From: Autumnicola psychrophila
GTDB taxonomy: Bacteria > Bacteroidota > Bacteroidia > Flavobacteriales > Flavobacteriaceae
NCBI RefSeq assembly: GCF_031846645.1
Contig: NZ_JAVRHN010000005.1
Span: 1-64,000, forward strand
Direction: 5' to 3'
Length of the DNA stretch: 64,000 bases
Below the pieces are notes generated by a model. The model saw nothing but the letters and a program-made list of their open reading frames with translations. It searched no databases and was not told the origin of the DNA. The translations under genes were made by a program, and so were the position numbers. Shown here one piece after another: positions 1 to 8,857 of this stretch (position 1 is the first letter of the stretch; each line of letters begins with the position of its first letter).

Positions 1-2
1 AC

Positions 3-58
3 TTTTCACTTTTCACTTTTCACTTTTCACTTTTCACTTTTCACTTTTCACTCTTCAC
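3..58. repeat. Heptamer tandem repeat (TTTTCAC)n
   Basis: Seven perfect head-to-tail copies of TTTTCAC occupy 3-51, followed by one degenerate copy (TCTTCAC, 52-58). The array probably continues off the left edge. It is non-coding in this window and lies beyond the 3' end of the minus-strand porin gene. Such heptamer arrays are prone to slippage, so copy number may vary between strains. Confidence 0.9.
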
Positions 59-85
59 GACTCACTCTTCTCTTCCACTCCTTTT

Positions 86-249
86 GCGTTAGGGATAGCA
101 GCGGCATCCTTATAGCGGAAAATAATCTATGCCCTAATTTGGCAATTATCGACCTCCTTATATATACCCCATACTTCTCCCCTTCTCCAAAAACCGCTAT
201 AAGATACAGCGGATAGCCCGGTCGCGACCTTTTCCGGGAGCGGAAACGC
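86..249. ncRNA. Candidate structured RNA element
   Basis: The sequence folds by eye into a closed multi-arm structure. The closing stem is GCGTT (86-90) with AACGC (245-249). A long arm pairs TTATAGCGG (110-118) with CCGCTATAA (194-202) around a 75-nt AT-rich loop. A second arm pairs CCCGG (217-221) with CCGGG (234-238). The single-strand signatures GGGATAGCAGCGG (92-104) and CAGCGGATAGCCC (207-219) resemble a recurrent flavobacterial intergenic element I recall, but I cannot name its family with certainty. The transcribed strand is unknown. It sits just past the porin stop codon, so it could be a 3' element of that gene or an independent RNA. Confidence 0.4.
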
Positions 250-268
250 CCTACTTAAAAGCAAAAGC

Positions 269-2194
269 TTATAAGAAGAAATTCCAAACCAATCCGAAAC
301 GGACGAGAAAATCGGTATATGGGTAACCGGGAGCAGAAAAGTGATTATTTCCCATTATGAGCGAATTAAGATGCTCCAGCTTAAAGAAAATCCTGGTCTG
401 CCGAACTTTTCCATTGAAAAAGAAGTCTACAACGGGAAATCCGCCTAAGTTTTGCTGATCCTGGACAAAGAATTCTGCCAGAACCGGATCATATCCATTC
501 ATCTCGTACTTTGAAAAATACTTAAATGTAAATCCTGTTTGGAGATATAAGGCTTTTTGAAACCAGTGATCCTGGTAAAAAATTGAGTTTCTTGTTACGA
601 AATCTGGTAATTTAAGCACATCTGCACCATCCATAACATTCTGGTACATGAGCGTATGATACATTCCAAATTTCCCGAAATCGAATTCCCTCTCTGCGCG
701 TAACTTTAGATATCTTACCTGGTCTCCATACTGAAATGGCTTTACTACCCCAACATCAGTCAGCGCAAAGTAGGCGTAATTCTGAATTTGGGTAAGATTT
801 GCTGTGGCATCAAAAAGTTTCTCAGAATTTATCCTGAAATGGAGATTCTGAGAATTGATATTATCATAATCGTTCTGCCAATTATAATTTATATAGTCAC
901 TCTGGTAAAGCAGGTAGTTATAATTGGCATTTTGACTGCTTTGCTTAAAACCAAATTCTATTTGATTTTCCTCGTTGAGCGAATAGGAAGCATTAGCTAT
1001 TATAAAATTTCCCGAAAAATCATCTCCAAGGTTTAACGAAGCTTTGGCATCAACATGGAATCCTGCGATATCTTTTTCATATTCACCCCCCACAGAAACT
1101 ACGGAGCCGATTAACCTATTGGTGACTTTTTGATCCTCCAGAATGTAAACCGAGTTATATCCATAATTGTAACGGTTATATCCTGCGCGGATTTTAAGTC
1201 TCCCCAGAACGGTATTCCTGAATTCAACATTGGCTTCGTTATATACTTCTTCGAGCCGCGTTTGATCACGAAGATTACTGCTCTCAAATGATTTTCCAAA
1301 AACCTCCTGCACTGCCGATTCCTGCGAAAACTGAAATTTCTTATAATTAAACTTGAAAATATGACCAAGAGATAGGCTGCTGAGACTATCTGAAGCAGGA
1401 TTGGTTAGAAAATACTTGTGGTCCAGATAAAAGCGCTTTCCGTTTAAAGTACTTTGTGCATTTTCGAACCGGACATCTAAAAGAGACCTATCATCAAATT
1501 CCTCTTCCTCTCCTATATAATGTTCCAGCGCCTGCTCGGACAAGCCTCCATTTTCTTCATTCAGAAGATCGTGGGACACAAAATGGGTTCGGAGTTGATA
1601 CTTATTATTCTCTGTACGATAGTTGGCAGTGGTACGAAAAATTCCGGTACTGGTGAGGATATGCTGATATTTACCCAGCGCCCGCACTCCTTTATATGCT
1701 ACTGAAAAGTTAAGTCTATCGCTCGTATTTACAGTAAAAAATGCATCCAACTGCTGCCCCTGCTCGGGAACGGTTTTAAAATAGATTTCTGTAAATGGTG
1801 TGGGAACGCGGTAATAATTAATATCCTCAGTTTCAAAAAAGCCGAAATGCCTTGCCTGCGCCGCAAACTGCGGCATGATTTTATCAAATTGCAGGTCATG
1901 ACTTAGCGAAGTGTAGGTTTGCCCTGTATTGGAAAAAGGTAAAAGTTCGAAATTATCTTTGCGCAGATAATTGAACCGATAATCTTTTTTAATGTTAAGG
2001 GTGGTATCTACATAAGCAGTATCATTTTTATAAGAAATAATCTGGTACAAATCGATGGGAGGTACTGCAACAGAATCTGCTTGTGCCGCTCCAGCTTCAT
2101 CAGGGTTATTCCCGGGTCGCGCAAGGGTTCTTTCCTGGGCTTGTGAATACAGTGAAACGAAAAGTATAGTAATAGTAAAAAAGACTTGTTTCAT
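269..2194 (-). CDS. Putative outer-membrane porin (Bacteroidota putative-porin family)
   Basis: The 641-residue product has a signal peptide ending in SLYSQAQ (about residues 1-19), with no lipobox, and the rest is rich in aromatic and polar residues alternating in beta-strand style. It ends in VWNFFL, an aromatic C-terminus typical of outer-membrane barrels. Length and pattern fit the putative porin family (Porin_10-like) found once or a few times in most Flavobacteriia. Its substrate is unknown. It has its own TACTTTTG box 19 nt upstream of the ATG and is separated from the next upstream gene by a strong terminator, so it is probably monocistronic. A TonB-linked receptor is less likely because no plug domain is visible. 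Confidence 0.75.
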   Translation of the reverse strand: MKQVFFTITILFVSLYSQAQERTLARPGNNPDEAGAAQADSVAVPPIDLYQIISYKNDTAYVDTTLNIKKDYRFNYLRKDNFELLPFSNTGQTYTSLSHDLQFDKIMPQFAAQARHFGFFETEDINYYRVPTPFTEIYFKTVPEQGQQLDAFFTVNTSDRLNFSVAYKGVRALGKYQHILTSTGIFRTTANYRTENNKYQLRTHFVSHDLLNEENGGLSEQALEHYIGEEEEFDDRSLLDVRFENAQSTLNGKRFYLDHKYFLTNPASDSLSSLSLGHIFKFNYKKFQFSQESAVQEVFGKSFESSNLRDQTRLEEVYNEANVEFRNTVLGRLKIRAGYNRYNYGYNSVYILEDQKVTNRLIGSVVSVGGEYEKDIAGFHVDAKASLNLGDDFSGNFIIANASYSLNEENQIEFGFKQSSQNANYNYLLYQSDYINYNWQNDYDNINSQNLHFRINSEKLFDATANLTQIQNYAYFALTDVGVVKPFQYGDQVRYLKLRAEREFDFGKFGMYHTLMYQNVMDGADVLKLPDFVTRNSIFYQDHWFQKALYLQTGFTFKYFSKYEMNGYDPVLAEFFVQDQQNLGGFPVVDFFFNGKVRQTRIFFKLEHLNSLIMGNNHFSAPGYPYTDFLVRFGLVWNFFL

Positions 2195-2213
2195 TACTTA
2201 TTTTGAGATAACA

Positions 2214-2221
2214 CAAAAGTA
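2214..2221 (-). promoter_or_regulatory. Promoter -7 box of the porin gene
   Basis: TACTTTTG on the minus strand matches the Bacteroidota -7 consensus TAnnTTTG exactly. It ends 19 nt before the porin ATG and lies inside the interval left after the upstream operon's terminator. No clear TTG -33 box was seen. Confidence 0.55.
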
Positions 2222-2258
2222 TAATATTAAATGAATTGAGCCAGAAAATGGTTTAAAC

Positions 2259-2287
2259 AAAAAAACCACCCCGAGGGGTGGTTTTTT
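2259..2287. terminator. Strong intrinsic terminator, bidirectional
   Basis: The stem CCACCCC (2266-2272) / GGGGTGG (2275-2281) is flanked by A7 on one side and T6 on the other. It ends the SusC-SusD-lipoprotein operon on the minus strand, just after the stop at 2310, and its symmetry would also stop plus-strand transcripts. Confidence 0.9.
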
Positions 2288-2309
2288 AACCAGATTATTG
2301 GTCTATTTA

Positions 2310-3227
2310 TTATTCTGCTGTCTCGTCTCCTTCAGAATCATCTCCTTCGTCAGAATCAGAATCGTCAGAATCATCTCCTTCATCAGAATCAGAATCATCA
2401 GAATCATCGCCTTCATCAGAGTCAGAACCGTCTGTGTCGTCGCCTTCTCCTTCAGAGTCTTCCTCAGAATCATCTTCATCTACATTCACATAAGGCTCAC
2501 CTGCACTAGCATTTTCTCCAAGGGTGAAATCTACACTCATTTCTGTAGTAAAAGCACCAGGAATCACAACAAGATCCTCACCGGAAAAACTAAGAGTTAC
2601 AGAACCATCTGCGGAAAGTCCATCTCCGTAAGAATCATAAACTGTAAAGGTATAATCCCCATCAGAAAGACATCTTTCCACAGTAGCAGATGCAGCTCCA
2701 TCTGCAAAACCACCACCTGATAAAAGAATATCTCCTTCAGCATCTGTAACATCCCACGTAGCTTCACTTGCGTAGTCGTCAAATACAAAATCTATTACCA
2801 ATGGGTTGTCACACGACCAGGATACATTTAATTGAAAGTCATCCCCAACAAAACCTCCATCTTCTCGAGCAATCCCCAAAATCAAGCTTTCGCCATTAGG
2901 ACGAAAATCCACGTCATCAACATTTACTGTAAAGGTACCTTCATTAGTACCACCCGGTACTGTAACTGTTGCAGGAACTGCATATGCCGCAGAACTCATG
3001 GTACTGGAGTTCCTTACTACAACATCAAATGTTCTATCATTACCAACAACGTCAGCAGTATAAACATTAACATCGTAAGAGGTACTTCCTCCGAGTTCAA
3101 CTTTTATATCAACAGGACTCATTTCGAGTGCTGCATAATTGGGCGCGGTAAACTCATCGTCTGTTTCACATCCCGTAAAGAAAGAAGTGGAAACAACCGC
3201 TGCCATAATTAATAAATACTTTTTCAT
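2310..3227 (-). CDS. Surface lipoprotein with acidic Asp/Ser repeat tail, third gene of the SusCD operon
   Basis: The 305-aa protein has a lipoprotein signal with lipobox FTGC (Cys20), followed by ETDDE, an acidic stretch like the surface-export signal of Flavobacteriia. Residues about 35-125 look like a beta-sandwich of the kind found in SusCD-associated lipoproteins. A second domain (about 133-245) carries a Cys pair and the motif YTFTVYDSYGDG, seen in Bacteroidota adhesin-type domains. The last 60 residues are almost only Asp, Glu, Ser and Gly, with three 11-residue repeats SDSDEGDDSD(D/E)(D/G). It lies 85 nt after susD, before a strong terminator. An accessory ligand-binding or calcium-responsive role is inference; the substrate is unknown. 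Confidence 0.7.
   Translation of the reverse strand: MKKYLLIMAAVVSTSFFTGCETDDEFTAPNYAALEMSPVDIKVELGGSTSYDVNVYTADVVGNDRTFDVVVRNSSTMSSAAYAVPATVTVPGGTNEGTFTVNVDDVDFRPNGESLILGIAREDGGFVGDDFQLNVSWSCDNPLVIDFVFDDYASEATWDVTDAEGDILLSGGGFADGAASATVERCLSDGDYTFTVYDSYGDGLSADGSVTLSFSGEDLVVIPGAFTTEMSVDFTLGENASAGEPYVNVDEDDSEEDSEGEGDDTDGSDSDEGDDSDDSDSDEGDDSDDSDSDEGDDSEGDETAE
2328..2426 (-). repeat. 33-bp coding repeat (acidic tail)
   Basis: Three tandem 33-bp units encode residues 268-300 of the lipoprotein, each giving an 11-residue S-D-S-D-E-G-D-D-S unit with small changes. DNA copies are similar but not identical, so the array is not a very recent expansion. Confidence 0.85.
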
Positions 3228-3271
3228 ACTATGTTATTATATCTTTTATTAGAAATTAACTATTTGACTTT

Positions 3272-3292
3272 GGAGGTGCTAAGAACACCTCC
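3272..3292 (-). promoter_or_regulatory. Intercistronic hairpin between susD and the lipoprotein gene
   Basis: GGAGGTG (3272-3278) pairs perfectly with CACCTCC (3286-3292) around a 7-nt loop. There is no T-run on the minus strand, so it looks more like a processing or stabilising hairpin, or a leaky attenuator, than a full terminator. Confidence 0.5.
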
Positions 3293-3312
3293 AGTGCCAT
3301 CTTTTTAGTCAA

Positions 3313-4809
3313 CTATTCAGTAATAAGCGGATTGTTTTGAAGTTCGTTAAGCGGAATTTCAAAAGTTAATCTATCGTCGTTATAAGGAATAGACTCTCCA
3401 GCCTGAGAAAGGTGATTCGGCCCCCTCGTAATCGTAGCCATGTTTCTCTTCATCGCCAGGTAGCTCTTACCTTCACCCCAAAGTTCAATCCTTGTCTGAA
3501 GGTAAATTTCATCCTCAAGTGCCTCTCCGGAAAGATCATCTATAAAAGAAACATCATCAAGTCTTTTTTCAAGAAGCATTTTTAATGTTTCCCTGGCTTC
3601 TGCTTCATCACCTGTTTTAGCAGCAGCTTCAGCATGCAATAAATACATTTCAGCAACCCTCATATAGAGGTAATCTGTTTCAATGTTACGCTGACCCCCA
3701 ATTGCACGTGCAGGTGCATAAAATTTACCGGTTGGGTAAAGATTACCGTCAAACTGAGCCTTACGAACATCGTCTGCAGGAATTTCGGCATATAAATTTG
3801 CATCTATAAGTTTTGGATCACCTGCCCAGGCATAGCTATAGGTATAAAGGTCAACCTGACCCCACCAGGAAACTAAATCAAGTCCCTGGTCAAGAGTAAT
3901 ATCCATACCCCACATCCATCCTGCATTACTTACGTCGTTAAAACCACCTCCATAAGGATCTGTATCAGGACCATCATGTTGTGCCCTGGCTACCTCTTCC
4001 GCAGTCATAATCGAAAAACCACCATTATCGATAACATCCTGGGTCACGGTTTTCACCTCCTCATAATTTCCCATGGCGGCATAAACATAGGCTAACAATC
4101 CCTGGGCAACTTCTTTGTTTACCTGGTGTTTTCCTGATCTGTTAAATCCTTCCAAAAGGGATATAGCATCCTCTAAATCAGAAATCATAAGATCATAAAC
4201 TTCTGAAGTCGGGCTTAAAGGCTGAGCTTCAATTGCTATTGTTGTGTATAGAGGCAAAATAGGCTCTGAAGGATTGTATTCTTCAGAAAAATATTGCGCG
4301 AGGTAGAAATAACCGTAGGCTCTCATAGCTTTTGCCTGCCCCATAATGGCTTTTCCTTCATCAGATTCAGGAACAGCATCATTACCACCATAGCCATCAA
4401 TGACCTGGTTAGCTGAAAAAATAATCCTGTAATAATACCTCCACGGCTTATAATTATCAATATCTGTGTAATCTATGGTAGATTGCATTTGAGAGATACC
4501 GGTATACCAACCGTAAGTAACTCCTCCCATAACCATATCTGCAGAAAGAAGATCACCATAGATATCATAACTCTTTTGTCCAAAATCATCATGATCTAAA
4601 TCTGTTCCACCTGTTCCGGTATTGAACATTAATGAATAAATACCGGCCATGTTTGCTGCCCGCAAACCTGGATTTTTATCAGAATATTCAGCAATTTGCC
4701 TGCTGGAAACAAACTCTGTTGGTTCAGTTTCCAGAAAATCTTCGCTACAGCCGGTAAAAGCAAGAGAGGCGATAGCTATTCCTATATAATATTTAATTTT
4801 CATTTTCAA
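3313..4809 (-). CDS. SusD/RagB family nutrient-binding outer-membrane lipoprotein
   Basis: The 498-aa product has a lipobox FTGC (Cys21) followed by SEDF, the acidic pattern of surface-exposed lipoproteins. The N-terminal ETEPTEFVS segment, the TPR-like helices in the middle and a C-terminal region ending with ELQNNPLITE are typical of SusD homologues. SusD proteins form the lid of a SusC transporter and capture glycans or peptides at the cell surface. The gene follows susC with a 10-nt gap, so the two are co-transcribed. No glycoside hydrolase, lyase or peptidase is encoded next to the pair, so its substrate cannot be inferred. Confidence 0.93.
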   Translation of the reverse strand: MKMKIKYYIGIAIASLAFTGCSEDFLETEPTEFVSSRQIAEYSDKNPGLRAANMAGIYSLMFNTGTGGTDLDHDDFGQKSYDIYGDLLSADMVMGGVTYGWYTGISQMQSTIDYTDIDNYKPWRYYYRIIFSANQVIDGYGGNDAVPESDEGKAIMGQAKAMRAYGYFYLAQYFSEEYNPSEPILPLYTTIAIEAQPLSPTSEVYDLMISDLEDAISLLEGFNRSGKHQVNKEVAQGLLAYVYAAMGNYEEVKTVTQDVIDNGGFSIMTAEEVARAQHDGPDTDPYGGGFNDVSNAGWMWGMDITLDQGLDLVSWWGQVDLYTYSYAWAGDPKLIDANLYAEIPADDVRKAQFDGNLYPTGKFYAPARAIGGQRNIETDYLYMRVAEMYLLHAEAAAKTGDEAEARETLKMLLEKRLDDVSFIDDLSGEALEDEIYLQTRIELWGEGKSYLAMKRNMATITRGPNHLSQAGESIPYNDDRLTFEIPLNELQNNPLITE

Positions 4810-4819
4810 TTTTTTTTAA

Positions 4820-7800
4820 TTAAAAGTTTACTCTTACTCCTGCAGTAAATGTTGAAAGCGGAGAGTATCTATAAGTATCAGATTCTCCGGCCTCTGCAGT
4901 AGAAGGGTTAAATCCATCCCTTTCAGATAACAGGAATAAATTATCACCACTAAGAGAAATTGTTAAATTATTCAACCCCATTTGTTCAGTAAAAGCACCT
5001 GGAACACTGTAAGCAAGTTGTACGTTATTTAACGCAAGATAATCTGCCTTAGTTAAGAATCTTGTTGAAGACGAATTTACATTCTGGTCCAAATCATTTG
5101 ATAATCGTGGAACATTTGTCATATCTCCAGGTTGCTGCCATCTGTTAAAAATATCGGTATGCCAGTTATTATTACCAACAACATCATTCCCCATTAATCC
5201 TGCATAAGCCCCATCATAAGAATATCCTCCAATACTGTATAGGAACTGCGCACTTAAGCTGAAACCTTTATATCCTGCAATTAAATTAAATGCACCACGC
5301 ACATCCGGGATTGCAGACTGGCCTGTATAATGTTGTGTAGCCTGTCCATAAACCTTTGTGGTCGACTCCATGATGTCACTTTCTTCCACATCTGGGTTAT
5401 CTTGCAAATAATTTAACATGTTTGAAATTTGCTCACCAGGTTGAAAAGTACCGTTTCCGTTTCCATCAACATAAAATACTTTCCAAAGAGAAGTACCATC
5501 TGCAGGATCCACACCTACATAATCCCTCGTGTAGAAGTCATAAATAGAATGCCCAGCAGACCTACCATATAAACCTTGCTGATCTAAAACTTTTGGCTCT
5601 CCTGTAGTAGGATCTATAGGCATTTCTAATAATTCGTTTTCAATAAACTCCCCATTTACACTAACATCAAAATAAGCATTGGTAGTTTTAATAATATGTC
5701 CTGTAAGATCAAATTCAACACCCTGGTTCAGCAATTCACCACCATTTACTGTAATAATTGCTCTACCACTGGATGGCTGAATTCTCCTTTCAAAAAGAAG
5801 ATCATCAGTGTTCTTCCTATAATAATCTACAGATCCATCAAGGAATCTTCCCAGGCTAAATTCTATACCTGTCTGGAACATTTTTGAAGTTTCCCATGTA
5901 AGGTCAGGGTTACCTACTTCATCAAAAGCAAAAGAAGGTTGATCATTTAAGTTTCCAATGTCAAACCTGTCATATCCAGGATAGAAACCTACGCCACCTT
6001 GCTCCCCGATAAGACCATAACTGGCTTTTAGTTTTAAGAATGTAAACAGTCCCTGATCCTGCATAAAACCTTCATTCGAAAGTACCCATGCACCACTTAC
6101 AGATCCAAAGTTATCCCATTTATTATCACCAAGGAATCTTGAAGAACCATCCCTTCTGGCACTAGCAGAAAGAAAATATTTATCATCAAAGTTATAGTTA
6201 ATCTGTCCAAAGAAACTTTCAAGTGTGAAATCATCTGTATAAGATCCCGGAGGTGAACTATTCACAACAGCATTATTTAATTCTGTTCCATCAGGATTTA
6301 CAAGATTATTTTTGGATGCAAATAATGTCTGTCTTGCCCAGGAATTACTTTCATGAGCAACAAGAGCATCTATTGAATGTCCACCAAAACTCTTGCTATA
6401 TCTCAACAACTGTAGAAAGTTATAAGTAAAGAGCTCTGTTTTCTCTTTGTAAATAGAACCTCCCTGACCAGCACTAGGACCGTAGAACGGATTTTGAAGA
6501 CTATTAAAGCTGTCGTTATAGTACTGTGTACCAAATCTGGTTTCTAAACTTAACCCTTCGGTAATATCTGCCTTTAAGAAAGCATTGGTATTGATTTCAT
6601 GTCTTTTTGAGTTACTGCCGCTAAAATTAGCGTCTGCAATAGAATTGGTAAGCGCTCCAAAACCACGTCCCTGACCATAATCGTACTGTGGACCACCATA
6701 AATTGGATCGTTTACTATGTTACCATCTGCATCACGCAGGAACAAAGGGTAGATTGATGGAATGTTATCTACAAACCAGAATACACTACCAGAGTCTTCA
6801 GACTGTCCATTATTATTTGTTTCTGAAAGTGAGTACCCCATGTTTACAGAACCGGAAAGCCAGTCTTTAACCTGATGGGTCAAATTTAAACGCCCGGAGA
6901 TCCTCTCAAAATCTGAATCAATGATATAACCCACATCCTTAAGATAACCGACAGATGAATAATAACTAGTAGTTTCACTTCCACCGCTAATTTTAAGGTT
7001 AGCTTCATTACGTGTCGAAGTCTGAAAACCATAATCTTCCCAGTCTTCCGGATCGTAACGTCTTGTTACACCAGGTCGTACCATTCTTGTCTCAGGATCA
7101 ATTAACTCACCACCATTAGCGACATTCCACAAATTATATTGTGTCTGAACACCACTTCTAGAAAACAGTCTGGCATTAGCGTAACCAACAGGATCTGTAC
7201 TACCACTGGCAACACCACGGTTGTAAAGACCTTCCCATCCAAGAGCAATATACTGCTCTGGAGAATCTATAGTGTTATAACGAGGTAAAAGGTTTACGTT
7301 AACACCACTTCTTGTACTAACCTCAATGGCAGATCTTCCAGCCCTACCTTTCCTGGTAGTAATTACAACAACACCATTTGCCCCACGAGCACCGTAAATA
7401 GCGGTTGCAGCGGCATCTTTAAGAATAGTGGTAGACGCAATATCCTCCGGGTTAATACCGGCAAGACTTACATCCCCCGCAGGATTATCTGCAGTACCAG
7501 GATTATTAGCTGCATAAGGAACCCCGTCAACCACGTAAAGCGGAGAAGTGTTACCATTTACAGAACCAATACCCCTTATACGTATATTAGGCGTACTACC
7601 CGGCTGTCCTGAATTGTTGATTACCCTAACACCGGCAACTTCACCAGTTAAGGCCTGAGCAACGTTAGAAACGTTTTTTCGGTTTAACAACTCGGCATCA
7701 ACAGTTTTCGCACTACCGGTAAAAGACTGCTTTGTACTGGTACTATAACCAGTCACCACCACTTCTTCCAAAGCTGCAGCATCAACATCAAGTTCAACGT

Positions 7801-8074
7801 TAATACTACTACCCGCTCCCACAGGAATCTCCTGCGTAGCAAAACCAATGTAACTAAAAACTAAAACCTGACCTTCATTTACAGAAATATTAAATTCCCC
7901 ATCAAAATCAGTCTGAACACCCCTGTTACTTCCCTGAACAATTACATTCACCCCGGGTAGAGGCAAACCTTGATCATCTGTAACTGTACCGGTGACAGTT
8001 TTTTCCTGCGCAAACGTAATTTGCACGACCAACGCCAGTAACAGCGTCAGCATTCCATTTAATCTTCTTTTCAT
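4820..8074 (-). CDS. SusC/RagA family TonB-linked outer-membrane transporter
   Basis: The 1084-aa protein starts with a signal peptide (cleavage near ITFAQ, residue 22). A carboxypeptidase-regulatory-like domain follows (about 26-113, TVTGTVTDDQGLPLPGVNV). The TonB plug comes next (about 118-235, with VVVTGYSTSTKQSFTGSAKT and the IRIRGIGSVNGN motif). A long beta-barrel ends in GVRVNF with a terminal Phe. It imports a surface-bound nutrient using TonB energy, paired with the SusD gene just downstream. No N-terminal STN domain is seen, so it is unlikely to signal through an anti-sigma factor directly. It is the first gene of a three-gene operon. Confidence 0.95.
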   Translation of the reverse strand: MKRRLNGMLTLLLALVVQITFAQEKTVTGTVTDDQGLPLPGVNVIVQGSNRGVQTDFDGEFNISVNEGQVLVFSYIGFATQEIPVGAGSSINVELDVDAAALEEVVVTGYSTSTKQSFTGSAKTVDAELLNRKNVSNVAQALTGEVAGVRVINNSGQPGSTPNIRIRGIGSVNGNTSPLYVVDGVPYAANNPGTADNPAGDVSLAGINPEDIASTTILKDAAATAIYGARGANGVVVITTRKGRAGRSAIEVSTRSGVNVNLLPRYNTIDSPEQYIALGWEGLYNRGVASGSTDPVGYANARLFSRSGVQTQYNLWNVANGGELIDPETRMVRPGVTRRYDPEDWEDYGFQTSTRNEANLKISGGSETTSYYSSVGYLKDVGYIIDSDFERISGRLNLTHQVKDWLSGSVNMGYSLSETNNNGQSEDSGSVFWFVDNIPSIYPLFLRDADGNIVNDPIYGGPQYDYGQGRGFGALTNSIADANFSGSNSKRHEINTNAFLKADITEGLSLETRFGTQYYNDSFNSLQNPFYGPSAGQGGSIYKEKTELFTYNFLQLLRYSKSFGGHSIDALVAHESNSWARQTLFASKNNLVNPDGTELNNAVVNSSPPGSYTDDFTLESFFGQINYNFDDKYFLSASARRDGSSRFLGDNKWDNFGSVSGAWVLSNEGFMQDQGLFTFLKLKASYGLIGEQGGVGFYPGYDRFDIGNLNDQPSFAFDEVGNPDLTWETSKMFQTGIEFSLGRFLDGSVDYYRKNTDDLLFERRIQPSSGRAIITVNGGELLNQGVEFDLTGHIIKTTNAYFDVSVNGEFIENELLEMPIDPTTGEPKVLDQQGLYGRSAGHSIYDFYTRDYVGVDPADGTSLWKVFYVDGNGNGTFQPGEQISNMLNYLQDNPDVEESDIMESTTKVYGQATQHYTGQSAIPDVRGAFNLIAGYKGFSLSAQFLYSIGGYSYDGAYAGLMGNDVVGNNNWHTDIFNRWQQPGDMTNVPRLSNDLDQNVNSSSTRFLTKADYLALNNVQLAYSVPGAFTEQMGLNNLTISLSGDNLFLLSERDGFNPSTAEAGESDTYRYSPLSTFTAGVRVNF

Positions 8075-8235
8075 TATTATTTAATTTGAATTAGCCTGCG
8101 CCAAAAATCATAATAAATTACTAATAAAACAAAATATATTTGATTTTTAATTTCTTAAAACCTCCACATAACTCTGTGTTCATCGGATATTTTGTTAAAT
8201 TTGGCATCGAAAACGTTAGCGCATAATTCTTAAAT
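8075..8235. promoter_or_regulatory. Divergent susC / rnhB promoter region
   Basis: This 161-bp AT-rich gap separates two divergent genes. On the plus strand TAAATTTG (8196-8203) matches TAnnTTTG exactly and lies 32 nt before the rnhB ATG. On the minus strand only an off-spacing TATATTTTG is visible near 8129-8137, so the susC promoter is uncertain. No operator repeat was recognised. Confidence 0.45.
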
Positions 8236-8838
8236 ATGCTTAAAAAATTTAAATCTTCTTTTAGTGTAGCAGGAACAGATGAAGCAGGCCGCGGATGTCT
8301 TGCAGGACCGGTCACTGCTGCTGCTGTTTTACTTCCTCGTAATTTTAAACACGTGCTTTTAAATGATTCGAAAAAAACAAGCCTTAAAAATCGTAATATT
8401 TTAAAAAATGAGATTGAGAGGCGAGCCGTGTGTTTCGGTGTATCACATGTTTTTATGGACGAAATTGATGAAATTAATATCCTGAATGCTTCCATTCTTG
8501 CCATGCACCGCGCCATCGAAAAACTATCTAACTGTCCCGAACATATTTTAGTAGATGGAAACAGATTTAAGCCTTATAAAAACGTTTCTCATGACTGTAT
8601 TATTAAAGGAGATGGCAAATATCTAAGTATTGCAGCGGCTTCAATTCTTGCAAAAACGCATCGCGACGCCTATATGGAGAAAATTCATGAAGAATTTCCC
8701 ATGTATAACTGGAAACAAAATAAAGGCTATCCAACTTTAGAACACAGGGCGGCAATAAGAGAATTCGGCATCACAAAATACCATAGAAAAAGCTTTAGAC
8801 TTTTACCGGAGCAGCTGGAACTGACGTTTGACTCATAA
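8236..8838 (+). CDS. rnhB: Ribonuclease HII
   Basis: The 200-aa enzyme removes ribonucleotides and RNA-DNA hybrid RNA from DNA in the cytoplasm. The N-terminal GTDEAGRGCLAGPV motif supplies the first acidic pair (Asp15, Glu16). Further conserved segments are ILVDGNRF (third acidic residue) and KGDGKYLSIAAASILAKTHRD. Length is normal for bacterial RNase HII. The chosen ATG gives the usual short N-terminus before the catalytic Asp and lies 32 nt after a TAAATTTG box. The lipoprotein gene follows after a short gap and may be co-transcribed. Confidence 0.97.
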   Translation: MLKKFKSSFSVAGTDEAGRGCLAGPVTAAAVLLPRNFKHVLLNDSKKTSLKNRNILKNEIERRAVCFGVSHVFMDEIDEINILNASILAMHRAIEKLSNCPEHILVDGNRFKPYKNVSHDCIIKGDGKYLSIAAASILAKTHRDAYMEKIHEEFPMYNWKQNKGYPTLEHRAAIREFGITKYHRKSFRLLPEQLELTFDS

Positions 8839-8857
8839 ATTTTGAACCTATATATTG

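Noticed and set aside
2298..2720. 140-aa plus-strand ORF rich in Ile/Arg repeats
   Set aside because: It is the antisense shadow of the acidic repeat and adjacent domain of the minus-strand lipoprotein, which has a signal peptide and operon context.
8121..8516. 131-aa minus-strand ORF over the start of rnhB
   Set aside because: It overlaps the clearly conserved RNase HII catalytic region and shows no family features.
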